From assembly GCF_024519455.1 (NCBI RefSeq), contig NZ_JALJRY010000038.1, positions 1 to 64,000 of the forward strand: a stretch of DNA of 64,000 bases. Direction: 5' to 3'. The first letter of the stretch is position 1; the number at the start of each line of letters is the position of its first letter. Made by a program: the position numbers and the translations under genes. A model generated the notes under the pieces. That model searched no databases, was not told where the DNA came from, and was given only the letters and a program-made list of their open reading frames with translations. This document shows positions 25,312-35,700 of this stretch, piece by piece. This DNA is from Streptomyces sp. STR69 (lineage in GTDB: Bacteria; Actinomycetota; Actinomycetes; Streptomycetales; Streptomycetaceae).

Positions 25312-26747
25312 TGACGACGACAGTTGAGACGGCCGTTGCCACGGGCCGCGTCGCCCGGGTCATCGGCCCGGTCGTCGACGTGGAGTTCCCCGTCGACGCG
25401 ATGCCGGAGATCTACAACGCTCTGCACGTCGAGGTGGCCGACCCGGCCCTGGACGGCGCGCAGAAGACGCTGACCCTGGAGGTCGCCCAGCACCTGGGTG
25501 ACGGCCTGGTCCGCACCATCTCGATGCAGCCCACCGACGGTCTGGTCCGCCAGGCCGCGGTCACCGACACCGGCACGGGTATCACCGTCCCGGTCGGTGA
25601 CTTCACCAAGGGCAAGGTGTTCAACACCCTCGGTGAGGTGCTGAACAGCGACGAGGAGTACACGGGCGAGCGCTGGTCCATCCACCGCAAGGCCCCCCGC
25701 TTCGACGAGCTCGAGTCGAAGACCGAGATGTTCGAGACCGGCGTCAAGGTCATCGACCTGCTGACCCCGTACGTCAAGGGCGGCAAGATCGGCCTGTTCG
25801 GCGGTGCCGGTGTCGGCAAGACGGTGCTCATCCAGGAGATGATCTACCGCGTCGCCAACAACCACGACGGTGTCTCCGTGTTCGCCGGTGTCGGCGAGCG
25901 CACCCGAGAGGGCAACGACCTCATCGAGGAGATGGCCGACTCGGGCGTCATCGACAAGACGGCCCTTGTCTTCGGCCAGATGGACGAGCCCCCGGGCACC
26001 CGTCTGCGCGTGGCCCTGGCCGGTCTGACCATGGCGGAGTACTTCCGCGATGTGCAGAACCAGGACGTGCTGTTCTTCATCGACAACATCTTCCGGTTCA
26101 CGCAGGCCGGTTCCGAGGTCTCGACCCTGCTCGGCCGCATGCCCTCCGCGGTGGGCTACCAGCCGAACCTGGCCGACGAGATGGGTCTCCTCCAGGAGCG
26201 CATCACCTCGACCCGCGGTCACTCGATCACCTCGATGCAGGCGATCTACGTCCCCGCGGACGACCTGACCGACCCGGCCCCGGCCACCACCTTCGCCCAC
26301 CTCGACGCGACGACGGTTCTGTCCCGTCCGATCTCCGAGAAGGGCATCTACCCGGCCGTGGACCCGCTGGACTCCACGTCCCGCATCCTGGACCCGCGGT
26401 ACATCGCGGCGGACCACTACAACACCGCGATGCGCGTCAAGACGGTCCTGCAGAAGTACAAGGACCTTCAGGACATCATCGCGATCCTCGGTATCGACGA
26501 GCTGGGCGAGGAGGACAAGCTCACCGTCCACCGTGCCCGTCGCGTGGAGCGCTTCCTGTCCCAGAACACCCACGTCGCCAAGCAGTTCACCGGCGTCGAC
26601 GGGTCGGACGTCCCGCTGGACGAGTCGATCGTGGCCTTCAACTCGATCATCGACGGCGAGTACGACCACTTCCCGGAGCAGGCGTTCTTCCTCTGCGGTG
26701 GTATCGAGGACCTGAAGGCGAACGCGAAGGAGCTGGGCGTCTCCTGA
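25311..26747 (+). CDS. atpD: F0F1 ATP synthase subunit beta
   Basis: Catalytic subunit that makes ATP. The 478-residue product has the P-loop GGAGVGKT at 164-171, the catalytic glutamate in GVGERTREGND, Walker B VLFFIDNIFR and the DELSEED-region equivalent ELGEEDKLT. The ATG overlaps the atpG stop. A hairpin follows before atpC. Confidence 0.98.
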   Translation: MTTTVETAVATGRVARVIGPVVDVEFPVDAMPEIYNALHVEVADPALDGAQKTLTLEVAQHLGDGLVRTISMQPTDGLVRQAAVTDTGTGITVPVGDFTKGKVFNTLGEVLNSDEEYTGERWSIHRKAPRFDELESKTEMFETGVKVIDLLTPYVKGGKIGLFGGAGVGKTVLIQEMIYRVANNHDGVSVFAGVGERTREGNDLIEEMADSGVIDKTALVFGQMDEPPGTRLRVALAGLTMAEYFRDVQNQDVLFFIDNIFRFTQAGSEVSTLLGRMPSAVGYQPNLADEMGLLQERITSTRGHSITSMQAIYVPADDLTDPAPATTFAHLDATTVLSRPISEKGIYPAVDPLDSTSRILDPRYIAADHYNTAMRVKTVLQKYKDLQDIIAILGIDELGEEDKLTVHRARRVERFLSQNTHVAKQFTGVDGSDVPLDESIVAFNSIIDGEYDHFPEQAFFLCGGIEDLKANAKELGVS

Positions 26748-26762
26748 CCCCGTGCTTCACCT

Positions 26763-26791
26763 GAGGGGGTGGGGCCGTGTCCCACCCCCTC
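26763..26791 (+). terminator. intra-operon hairpin between atpD and atpC
   Basis: GAGGGGGTGGG (26763-26773) pairs perfectly with CCCACCCCCTC (26781-26791), followed by TTTC. It resembles a terminator but lies inside the operon, so it may be a partial terminator or a 3' stabiliser that lowers atpC expression relative to atpD. Confidence 0.7.
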
Positions 26792-26858
26792 TTTCATGCC
26801 TACTAGAATTGAACCCACACCCGGCACGACCGCCGGGTGGTGACCCGAGGAGCCCACC

Positions 26859-27233
26859 TTGGCTGCTGAGCTGCATGTCGAGCTCGTCGCCGCGGACCGC
26901 CAGGTCTGGTCCGGCGAGGCCACCCTGGTCGTCGCGCGCACCACGTCCGGCGACATCGGCGTCATGCCCGGTCACCAGCCGCTGCTCGGTGTGCTGGAGT
27001 CGGGCCCGGTGACCATCCGTACGAGCGATGGAGGGACGGTCGTCGCCGCGGTGCACGGCGGTTTCATCTCGTTCGCGGACAACAAGCTGTCGCTGCTCGC
27101 CGAGATCGCCGAGCTGTCGGACGAGATCGACGTCCAGCGCGTGGAGCGCGAGCTGGAGCGGGCGAAGGCGGCGGGCGACGAGTCCGCCGAGCGCCGCGCG
27201 GACGTCCGACTGCGTGCGGTGGAGACGCGCTGA
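26859..27233 (+). CDS. atpC: F0F1 ATP synthase subunit epsilon
   Basis: Couples the gamma shaft to the c-ring and can inhibit ATP hydrolysis. The 124-residue product has the N-terminal beta-sandwich (MPGHQPLLGVLESGPVTI) and a C-terminal helical pair. TTG 26859 is the start, preceded by gaggag at 26847-26852. It closes the operon; a 22-bp hairpin lies 25 nt downstream. Confidence 0.96.
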   Translation: MAAELHVELVAADRQVWSGEATLVVARTTSGDIGVMPGHQPLLGVLESGPVTIRTSDGGTVVAAVHGGFISFADNKLSLLAEIAELSDEIDVQRVERELERAKAAGDESAERRADVRLRAVETR

Positions 27234-27258
27234 ACCCAGTTCTGACGCGATGACGTGA

Positions 27259-27306
27259 CTCAGCCGCGGCTGGGACCGGAGGAATCCGGTCCCAGCCGCG
27301 GCTGAG
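27259..27306 (+). terminator. atp operon terminator with 22-bp perfect stem
   Basis: The left arm 27259-27280 (CTCAGCCGCGGCTGGG...) and right arm 27285-27306 are exactly complementary over 22 bp with a GGAA tetraloop (GNRA type). No U-tract follows. Confidence 0.92.
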
Positions 27307-27365
27307 GCGAATGTGGGTGTTTTTTCCGTTCCGTTACCTGTTTTGCCTAGGAGACGAGGAGGTCG

Positions 27366-27818
27366 GTGTCGATGGTCCTCGCTCTGACTGTGTGCGGAAT
27401 TGTTGTCGCCCTTGTGGTGGTGGGTCTGTTCGTCTTCGGCCTGCGCCGCAGACTCATCCAACGCTCCGGCGGCACCTTCGACTGTTCGCTCCGCTGGGAC
27501 GTACCGGAGAAACCCGACACCAACGGCAAGGGCTGGAGCTACGGCGTCGCCCGCTACAACGGCGACCGCATCGAGTGGTACCGCGTCTTCTCCTACGCCT
27601 ACCGCCCGCGCCGCACCCTGGAACGCTCGGCGATCGAGGTGGCCGGCCGCCGTCTCCCCGAGGGCGAGGAGGAGCTGGCGTTGCTCTCCGACGCGATCAT
27701 CCTGACTTGCCTGCACCGGGGCACGCGTCTCGAACTCGCCATGAGCGAGGACGCGTTGACCGGGTTTCTCGCGTGGCTGGAGGCGGCTCCGCCCGGCCAG
27801 CGCGTCAACGTGGCCTGA
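27366..27818 (+). CDS. DUF2550 family membrane protein
   Basis: A 150-residue actinobacterial protein of unknown function. One N-terminal membrane helix (about 3-25, ALTVCGIVVALVVVGLFVFGL) is followed by a cytoplasmic beta-rich domain containing FDCSLRWD and YGVARYNGDRIEWYR. Genes of this family commonly follow atpC in actinobacteria, including mycobacteria. GTG 27366 is preferred because gaggagg ends about 5 nt upstream; ATG 27372 is an alternative. Its conserved position suggests a membrane or ATP-synthase-linked role, but that is only inference. Confidence 0.85.
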   Translation: MSMVLALTVCGIVVALVVVGLFVFGLRRRLIQRSGGTFDCSLRWDVPEKPDTNGKGWSYGVARYNGDRIEWYRVFSYAYRPRRTLERSAIEVAGRRLPEGEEELALLSDAIILTCLHRGTRLELAMSEDALTGFLAWLEAAPPGQRVNVA

Positions 27819-28002
27819 TCGGACAGACCGGGTTGGGTACGTCGGCCTGACTGACGACGGCCGTGTGGGGCGCGGAGCCCAGTGTGACGGTGACGTCGAC
27901 CGGGCAGGCGGCCATGGCGGCGGTGGCGAAGGCGGCGGCAAGCGCGGCCCAGGAGGGGACGGGCTGCCGGGCGGTGTGGGACGTGCTGGACCTGCGCTTC
28001 AT
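27805..28002 (-). CDS. possible small secreted protein, hypothetical
   Basis: A 65-codon frame convergent with, and overlapping by 14 nt, the DUF2550 gene. Its third positions are strongly G/C. The product has a basic N-terminus and an Ala-rich hydrophobic stretch (WAALAAAFATAAMA) followed by Cys, resembling a weak signal or lipoprotein peptide. A GGGGGAA lies just before ATG 28002. I know no homologue. The remaining bases up to the chitinase stop (28003-28206) hold nothing else clear. Confidence 0.3.
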   Translation of the reverse strand: MKRRSSTSHTARQPVPSWAALAAAFATAAMAACPVDVTVTLGSAPHTAVVSQADVPNPVCPIRPR

Positions 28003-28206
28003 GTTTTCCCCCGTGGTGCGCTGTTCCGCTTGGTGCTGGGAGACCACGATGCCCCAGGTCAACGCTCTGTCCCCAGCCGCCATCCGGCCCGCTGCCAGGG
28101 GCCGAAGGACCCTGTGAGGTGCACGCCGGGGGCGCGCATCGCGCACAACGCGCCGCGGACAGACCGGAGAGGTCTGCCCGCGGCGGTGTGCTGAGCAGCG
28201 TGGGGA

Positions 28207-30039
<1,833 letters not shown>

Positions 30040-30106
30040 TGAGCGCCTCCTCGGGGGTAAGGGGGCGCGACTGAGCCTTCGCACCCACAGTCCCGTGAGG
30101 ATAGGA

Positions 30107-30140
30107 AGGTCTGGACCACCGGTCAATAGGTCTGGACCAC
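30107..30140 (-). promoter_or_regulatory. paired 13-bp direct repeats of the chitinase promoter
   Basis: AGGTCTGGACCAC occurs at 30107-30119 and again at 30128-30140, a 21-bp period (two turns). On the coding strand each contains TGGTCCAGACCT, the 12-bp repeat known from Streptomyces chitinase promoters, and each is a near-palindrome like the DasR operator (TGGTCTAGACCA). This implies control by N-acetylglucosamine through DasR or a chitin-responsive activator. Confidence 0.88.
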
Positions 30141-30155
30141 TTGGGAGTTGGGGTG

Positions 30156-30728
30156 TCAGCGCTCCCCGCCGGGAACCCAAAGGACGTCCCCTGCCGCCTT
30201 GTTGGCCGTACGGGCCAGGATGAAGAGGAGGTCGGACAGTCGGTTGAGGTAGGTCGCCGTCAGCGGGTTCATCACCTCCGCGTGGACCTCCAGGGCCGAC
30301 CATGTCGAGCGCTCGGCCCGTCGTACGACCGTGCAGGCCTGGTGGAGGAGGGCCGCGCCCGGGGTGCCGCCGGGGAGGATGAAGGAGCGGAGCTTCTCCA
30401 ACTGCTCGTTGAAGTGGTCGCAGTCCGCTTCCAGCTTGTCGATGTAGAACTGCTCGACCCGCAGGGGAGGGAACTGCGGGTTCTCCACCACCGGGGTCGA
30501 GAGGTCCGCACCGACGTCGAAGAGGTCGTTCTGGACACGGGTGAGGACCTTGACGATGTCCTCGTCCAGACCGCCGAGGGCGATGGCCGTGCCGATCGCC
30601 GCGTTCGCTTCGTTGGCGTCGGCGTACGCCGAGATCCGGACGTCCGTCTTGGCGACCCGGCTCATGTCGCCGAGGGCGGTCGTGCCCTGGTCGCCGGTCC
30701 TGGTGTAGATGCGCGTCAGATTGACCAT
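30156..30728 (-). CDS. cob(I)alamin adenosyltransferase (PduO type)
   Basis: Adenosylates cob(I)alamin with ATP to give coenzyme B12. The 190-residue PduO-type protein shows the N-terminal ATP-binding motif YTRTGDQGTTAL and the conserved VRRAERS helix. It shares the orientation of chiC, with its 3' end only 16 nt from the chiC operators. Adenosylcobalamin serves methylmalonyl-CoA mutase, whose partners mce and meaB lie 20 kb away in this window. The SD is weak. Confidence 0.93.
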   Translation of the reverse strand: MVNLTRIYTRTGDQGTTALGDMSRVAKTDVRISAYADANEANAAIGTAIALGGLDEDIVKVLTRVQNDLFDVGADLSTPVVENPQFPPLRVEQFYIDKLEADCDHFNEQLEKLRSFILPGGTPGAALLHQACTVVRRAERSTWSALEVHAEVMNPLTATYLNRLSDLLFILARTANKAAGDVLWVPGGER

Positions 30729-30922
30729 GTGGCCAGCGTAGTCAGGCCCGGCCGGTGCTCAACTAGGCCGTACGGGCGGTCGTATGACCCGCACCGGTGT
30801 GATGTCCGTCAGATGAGACGTGACGCGCGTTACTAACCGGTCACACAGCGCCGCACCTTCGCTAGTGTCCGCCGAGAGGCATACGGATACACGCTGTAGG
30901 CGTTTCAAAGGGGAGTCGCACA

Positions 30923-31771
30923 GTGGCACGGAAGCTTGCCGTCATCGGCGCCGGACTCATGGGTTCCGGTATCGCCCAGGTCTCCGCGCAGGCGGGCTGG
31001 GACGTCGTCCTGCGCGATGTCACCGACGAAGCCCTGAAGCGTGGCACCGACGGCATCAAGGCCTCGTACGACAAGTTCGTGAGCAAGGGGAAGCTGGAGG
31101 CGCACGACGCCGACGCTGCCCTCGGGCGCATCACGGCGACCACCGACCTCGACGCCGTCGGCGACGCGGACATCGTCGTCGAGGCCGTCTTCGAGAAGCT
31201 GGAAGTCAAGCACGAGATCTTCCGCGCACTCGACAAGATCGTCCGCGAGGACGCCGTCCTCGCCTCCAACACCTCCGCCATCCCGATCACCAAGATCGCG
31301 GCCGTGACGGAGCGTCCGGAGCGCGTCGTGGGCGCGCACTTCTTCTCACCGGTGCCGATGATGCAGCTGTGCGAACTCGTGCGCGGCTACAAGACGAGCG
31401 ACGAAACCCTCGCCACCGCGCGGGAGTTCGCCGAATCCGTCGGCAAGACCTGCATCGTCGTCAACCGTGACGTGGCCGGCTTCGTGACGACCCGTCTCAT
31501 CTCGGCGCTCGTCGTCGAGGCGGCGAAGCTGTACGAGTCGGGCGTCGCCACCGCCGAGGACATCGACCTCGCCTGCAAGCTGGGCTTCGGTCACGCGATG
31601 GGCCCGCTGGCCACCGCGGACCTCACCGGCGTCGACATCCTGCTGCACGCGACCAGCAACATCTACACCGAGTCACAGGACGAGAAGTTCGCCCCGCCGG
31701 AGCTGATGCGCCGAATGGTGGACGCCGGTGACATCGGCCGCAAGAGCGGGCAGGGCTTCTACAAGCACTGA
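30923..31771 (+). CDS. 3-hydroxybutyryl-CoA dehydrogenase
   Basis: Oxidises or reduces 3-hydroxybutyryl-CoA/acetoacetyl-CoA with NAD(P). The 282-residue protein has the Rossmann loop VIGAGLMGSGIAQ at its N-terminus, the signature segment GAHFFSPVPMMQLCELV with the catalytic His, and a C-terminal helical domain (GFGHAMGPLATADLTGVD). GTG 30923 follows ggggag. In Streptomyces the enzyme is linked to the ethylmalonyl-CoA route and to butyryl precursors of polyketides. It stands alone with its own promoter region. Confidence 0.94.
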   Translation: MARKLAVIGAGLMGSGIAQVSAQAGWDVVLRDVTDEALKRGTDGIKASYDKFVSKGKLEAHDADAALGRITATTDLDAVGDADIVVEAVFEKLEVKHEIFRALDKIVREDAVLASNTSAIPITKIAAVTERPERVVGAHFFSPVPMMQLCELVRGYKTSDETLATAREFAESVGKTCIVVNRDVAGFVTTRLISALVVEAAKLYESGVATAEDIDLACKLGFGHAMGPLATADLTGVDILLHATSNIYTESQDEKFAPPELMRRMVDAGDIGRKSGQGFYKH

Positions 31772-31916
31772 AACCGCACACGCCCCTGCGGCATCACACC
31801 CAGGGGTGAATTCGGTATCGGTTCGCTCACAGACGGCAACCTCCCGGCACTTCACGCAGTCAGAGGTTGCATCACCTACATCACGGAGTACGCCACCGCA
31901 CTCACGGGGAGCGCAT

Positions 31917-32240
31917 ATGTACATCAGGGGCGACCACGTCGAGCTGGTCGTCGGGGGCCGCCTCGACGTCCGCAGCGCGGCGGACGCCCGTACGGTCCTG
32001 CACTCGGCCGTCGACGACGGAGTCGGCGATCTGGTGCTGGACCTGTCCGAGCTCGACTCCTGGGACGCCACCGGCCTCGGCGTCATCATGGGAGCCCATC
32101 GACGGGCCGGCCGCTGCGGCCGGCGCCTGGTGCTGCGCGACGTACCGCCGCAGATGCAGCGCCTGCTCGTGGCCACCAGGCTGCACCGCATCCTCGCCAT
32201 CGAGGGCGGGATCGGGGTGGAGTCCCTTCCCCGGGTGTGA
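31917..32240 (+). CDS. STAS-domain anti-anti-sigma factor-like protein
   Basis: A 107-residue single STAS domain. It has the central motif VLDLSELDSWDATGLGVIMGAHRRA. In SpoIIAA-type proteins the phosphorylated serine sits in D-S-S-G-L-G; here the position is Thr (D-A-T-G-L-G), so phosphorylation, if any, would be on threonine. ATG 31917 follows acggggagcg. No sigma or anti-sigma kinase gene is adjacent, so its partner is not evident. Confidence 0.88.
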   Translation: MYIRGDHVELVVGGRLDVRSAADARTVLHSAVDDGVGDLVLDLSELDSWDATGLGVIMGAHRRAGRCGRRLVLRDVPPQMQRLLVATRLHRILAIEGGIGVESLPRV

Positions 32241-32460
32241 CGTTCCGCCGCGCACAATCCTCACGAGACTGTGACGTCTCGGACGGCGCGGTACCCCGGG
32301 CTGTCGTAGATACTGTGCGAAGGTTTAGGGTTCGGTCGCCCGCTGTGTGACAACCCTTCGAGCGGGCCCGGACCAGAAGCGACAGCGCGGTGTGCAGCAA
32401 GGCCGGGAGGGGCCTGGGTCCTGTCGACCCGCACACGACGCTTTTGGGGGGCTTGGACCT

Positions 32461-34953
32461 ATGGACCCGATCAACCGGGAACCCGAGGAGTACGGCCAGG
32501 ACGGCGACGACACGTCGTCGCGCCAGCGCCCGCCCCGGGAACCGCTCACACCCGACTTCGGCCAGCACACACCCGCGCTCGCCCGCACCGTGCAGCTGGT
32601 CACCGGTGACTTCCTGCTCACCGTCAATCCCGTCGACGGCAGCGAGATCGAGGCCTGCCCGCCCGGACAGCGGCCCGGCCGCCCGGCCAAGCTCACCGCC
32701 GCCGAGCGCGCCGAGACCGCCCGCGCGGCCAAACCGCCCGTACCGCCCGGCCTGAACCGGCCCGCACTCCCGCTCCTGGAACGCCAGGAGGAGCGCGAGC
32801 GCCTCGTACGGCTGCTCGCCCGCGGCCGTTCCGTACGTCTCACCGGCCCCTCGGGCTCGGGCCGCAGCAGCCTCCTCGACCTCGTCGCCGAGGACTGCAT
32901 CGACCTCGCCCCCGACGGAGTGATCCGCCTCACCGGCTTCCACCGCACCGCCACCGACCTCCTCCACGACCTCTTCTACGCCGTCTACGACGCCCCCCTG
33001 CACCGGCCCGACCGGGGCGAACTGCTCACCCTGGTGCGGGAGATCGGCGCGGTCGTCGTCCTCGACGACATCGAGTTCGGCGCCGCCGCCCTGGAGGAAC
33101 TCCTCGACGCGACCCCCGAGTGCGCCTTCCTGGTCGCCGCGACCCCCGAGATCCCCGCACCGGCCGCCGACTCCGTCATCGAGGAGGTCTTCCTCGGCGG
33201 CCTGCAGCGGGCCGGCGCCGTGGAGGTCCTGGAGCACGCCGTGGGTCGCGTCCTCACCGAGGAGGAGGCGAACTGGGCGGGCGACCTCTACTTCGAGTCC
33301 GAGGGCCTGCCCCTGCGCTTCGTCCAGGCCGGCGCCCTGCTCCGGCAGCGCGACGAACTGCGCGTCGGCACCAGCGTGGTGGAGGAGTTCGGCGTCTTCC
33401 AGGACATGATCCCGGCCGACGCGCCCCCGATCACCCCCGTCGACTCCGGCGAGGAAGACGCCGTACCCCTGCCGTCCCTCGGCGAGGCCGCCGCGCCCGC
33501 CCCGCTGCTCGCCTCCCGGCTCAGCACCTCGGCCCGCGCCACCCTGCGCTTCGCCGTCGCACTCGGCGGCGAGGTGCCGCACCAGGCCCATCTGCCCGCA
33601 CTCGTCGGCGACACCCACGCGGACGCCGCCCTCGGCGAACTCGCGGCCTGCGGACTGGTCTCCCCGGTCGGCTCCCGCTACCGGCTCGCCGCCGGCGTCC
33701 AGACCCAGCTGGAGGCCGCCGGATACGGCGACGAGATCGAGGCCAGCGCCCTCATCGCCGGGCTGCACTACTCCTGGTGGGCGGGACACCCCTCGGTCAC
33801 CCCCGAGCGGGTCTGCGCCGAGGCGGACGCGCTGCTCGCCGCCCTCACCGTCCTGGTACCGGCGACGACCCCGCCCGGCGAGGGCGAGGAGAGCGCCACC
33901 GTCGAACTGGCCCGCACAGCGGCCCCCGCGTTCGCCGCCGGACTCCACTGGAGCGCCTGGGAACGGGCGCTGCGCTCTGGCGCCGAGGCCGCCCAGCTCG
34001 CCGGCAACGTGAGCGAACAGGCCTACTTCCAGCACGAGTTGGGAGTCCTCGCGCTCTGCGAGGGCGACCTCGACCGGGCCCGGGCCGAACTGGAGTCCTC
34101 CATCGGCCTGCGCGACAGCGCCGCCGACAAGCGCGGCACCGTCGCGGGCCGGCGCGCCCTCGCCCTGGTCGCCGACCGCTCCGGCATCACGATCGGCCTC
34201 GGCGCCGCGGCCGGCGAGGAAGTGTCCGACGCCCGCTACGAGGAGTCCGCCTCGCCGCCCGGCGGGACCCCGACGCCCTTCCCGCCGCTCCAGCCCCCCG
34301 GCGATACCTACACCCTGGTCGCCCACCAGTCCTCCGCCCCCACGTCCCACAACAAGGCGCGTGGCGGCCTGCGCGGCTATGCCCGGCGCAACCTCGTCGC
34401 GGCCGGTGCGGGCGCGCTGCTCGCCGCCGTCCTCGGCACCGTCGTGACCCTCGGCGCCACGTCCAACAACAACGCCGACAACCCGTCCGACAAGGTCGGC
34501 GTCAACCCGTCCGCCAGCCAGGGCAACTCCGACGACAGCCTCGGCGCCGACCCGGCGAAGAAGGGCGGCAAGGGCGACACCGGCACGGCCACCAGCAGCC
34601 CGACCGACCCGGGCCCGGACGGCACCTACGGCACGTCGGACGACCCGACCCCGCCGTCGAGCAGCGGCACGCCTTCGGACAAGCCGAGCGGGACGAGCGG
34701 GAGGCCCACGTCGCCTACGCCGTCCAGGTCCACGTCGCATTCGCCGAGTTCGACTCCGTCGCACTCGCCGTCGCCTTCGCACTCGTCGTCGCCCAGTTCG
34801 TCCGAGTCCCCGACACCGTCCGGGTCCGCGACCCCGTCGAGCACCCCCTCCGCCACGAACTCCGCGAGCGGCGCGGCCTCCTCCAGCGCCCCCGTGGTCA
34901 CGACCAGTTCCGCCGCCCCCGCGAGCAGTGTCGCCCCGGGCACCGTGATCTGA
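32461..34953 (+). CDS. membrane-anchored STAND-like ATPase with wall-spanning Ser/Thr/Pro tail
   Basis: The 830-residue product has a disordered start (1-100), a P-loop NTPase domain with Walker A GPSGSGRSS (129-137) and Walker B VVVLDD (198-203), a helical region with WHD- and TPR-like features (~340-590), one transmembrane helix (~645-668, LVAAGAGALLAAVLGTVVTLG) and a 160-residue tail of Ser, Thr, Pro and Gly. There are no basic loops to suggest a transporter. The layout places the ATPase in the cytoplasm and the tail in the wall. ATG 32461 follows a G-rich stretch; an in-frame extension to 32347 is unlikely. The function is unknown. Confidence 0.8.
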   Translation: MDPINREPEEYGQDGDDTSSRQRPPREPLTPDFGQHTPALARTVQLVTGDFLLTVNPVDGSEIEACPPGQRPGRPAKLTAAERAETARAAKPPVPPGLNRPALPLLERQEERERLVRLLARGRSVRLTGPSGSGRSSLLDLVAEDCIDLAPDGVIRLTGFHRTATDLLHDLFYAVYDAPLHRPDRGELLTLVREIGAVVVLDDIEFGAAALEELLDATPECAFLVAATPEIPAPAADSVIEEVFLGGLQRAGAVEVLEHAVGRVLTEEEANWAGDLYFESEGLPLRFVQAGALLRQRDELRVGTSVVEEFGVFQDMIPADAPPITPVDSGEEDAVPLPSLGEAAAPAPLLASRLSTSARATLRFAVALGGEVPHQAHLPALVGDTHADAALGELAACGLVSPVGSRYRLAAGVQTQLEAAGYGDEIEASALIAGLHYSWWAGHPSVTPERVCAEADALLAALTVLVPATTPPGEGEESATVELARTAAPAFAAGLHWSAWERALRSGAEAAQLAGNVSEQAYFQHELGVLALCEGDLDRARAELESSIGLRDSAADKRGTVAGRRALALVADRSGITIGLGAAAGEEVSDARYEESASPPGGTPTPFPPLQPPGDTYTLVAHQSSAPTSHNKARGGLRGYARRNLVAAGAGALLAAVLGTVVTLGATSNNNADNPSDKVGVNPSASQGNSDDSLGADPAKKGGKGDTGTATSSPTDPGPDGTYGTSDDPTPPSSSGTPSDKPSGTSGRPTSPTPSRSTSHSPSSTPSHSPSPSHSSSPSSSESPTPSGSATPSSTPSATNSASGAASSSAPVVTTSSAAPASSVAPGTVI

Positions 34954-34970
34954 CACTCCGTACGACGCCG

Positions 34971-35003
34971 AAGGGCCGGCTCCGATGATCGGAACCGGCC
35001 CTT
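34971..35003. terminator. bidirectional terminator between the ATPase gene and nucS
   Basis: AAGGGCCGG (34971-34979) pairs with CCGGCCCTT (34995-35003), and TCCGAT pairs with ATCGGA inside. TTTT overlaps the end on the plus strand. It lies between two convergent genes and can serve both. Confidence 0.85.
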
Positions 35004-35028
35004 TTCGTCGTAGTGAAATCGATGTCGG

Positions 35029-35700
35029 TCAGAACAGGCGCAGTTTGTCGTCCTCGATGCCGCGCAGGGCGTCGTAGTCCAGGACCGCACAGCCGATCCC
35101 GCGGTCCGTGGCGAGGACACGGGCCTGCGGTTTGATCTCCTGGGCGGCGAAGATGCCACGTACCGGGGCGAGATGCGGGTCGCGGTTCAACAGCTCCAGG
35201 TAGCGCGTGAGTTGCTCCACGCCGTCGATCTCGCCGCGCCGCTTGATCTCGATCGCGACGGTCTGGCCGTCCGCGTCCCGGCACAGGATGTCGACCGGTC
35301 CGATGGCCGTCATGTACTCGCGGCGGATGAGCGTGTAGCCGTCGCCGAGGGTGTCGATGCGGTCGGCCAGCAACTCCTGGAGGTGCGCTTCCACGCCGTC
35401 CTTGATCAGGCCGGGGTCCACGCCGAGTTCGTGCGAGGAGTCGTGGAGGATCTCCTCCATCGTGATGATGAGCTTCTCGCCCGCCTTGTTGATGACGGTC
35501 CAGACGCCCTCGTCGTCCCCGGAACCCTCCTTCAGCGTGCAGGGCGGCGACATCCAGTTGAGGGGCTTGTAGGCCCGGTCGTCCGCGTGGATCGAGACGC
35601 TGCCGTCCGCCTTCACCAGGATCAGGCGGGGGGCGGAAGGGAGGTGGGCGGTGAGCCGGCCCGCGTAGTCCACGGAACACCGGGCAATGACGAGACGCAT
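35029..35700 (-). CDS. nucS: mismatch-specific endonuclease NucS/EndoMS
   Basis: Cuts both strands at G/T, G/G and T/T mismatches in the non-canonical mismatch repair of actinobacteria, which lack MutS/MutL. The 223-residue protein has an N-terminal DNA-binding beta domain and a C-terminal RecB-like nuclease domain with catalytic D in PVDILCRD and EIK in TVAIEIKRRGEIDGVEQLTRY. It ends DKLRLF, matching the C-terminal beta-clamp-binding peptide of the family. ATG 35700 gives the family N-terminus MRLVIARCSVDY; ATG 35709 is possible. Confidence 0.96.
   Translation of the reverse strand: MRLVIARCSVDYAGRLTAHLPSAPRLILVKADGSVSIHADDRAYKPLNWMSPPCTLKEGSGDDEGVWTVINKAGEKLIITMEEILHDSSHELGVDPGLIKDGVEAHLQELLADRIDTLGDGYTLIRREYMTAIGPVDILCRDADGQTVAIEIKRRGEIDGVEQLTRYLELLNRDPHLAPVRGIFAAQEIKPQARVLATDRGIGCAVLDYDALRGIEDDKLRLF

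Noticed and set aside
30729..30922. B12 riboswitch near the adenosyltransferase gene
   Set aside because: No B12-box-like segment or long structured leader is visible in the short interval.
32086..34956. 956-residue minus-strand ORF opposite the STAND-like gene
   Set aside because: Composition is Gly/Arg/Ala/Val noise. The plus frame has P-loop motifs, a membrane helix and a plausible start.
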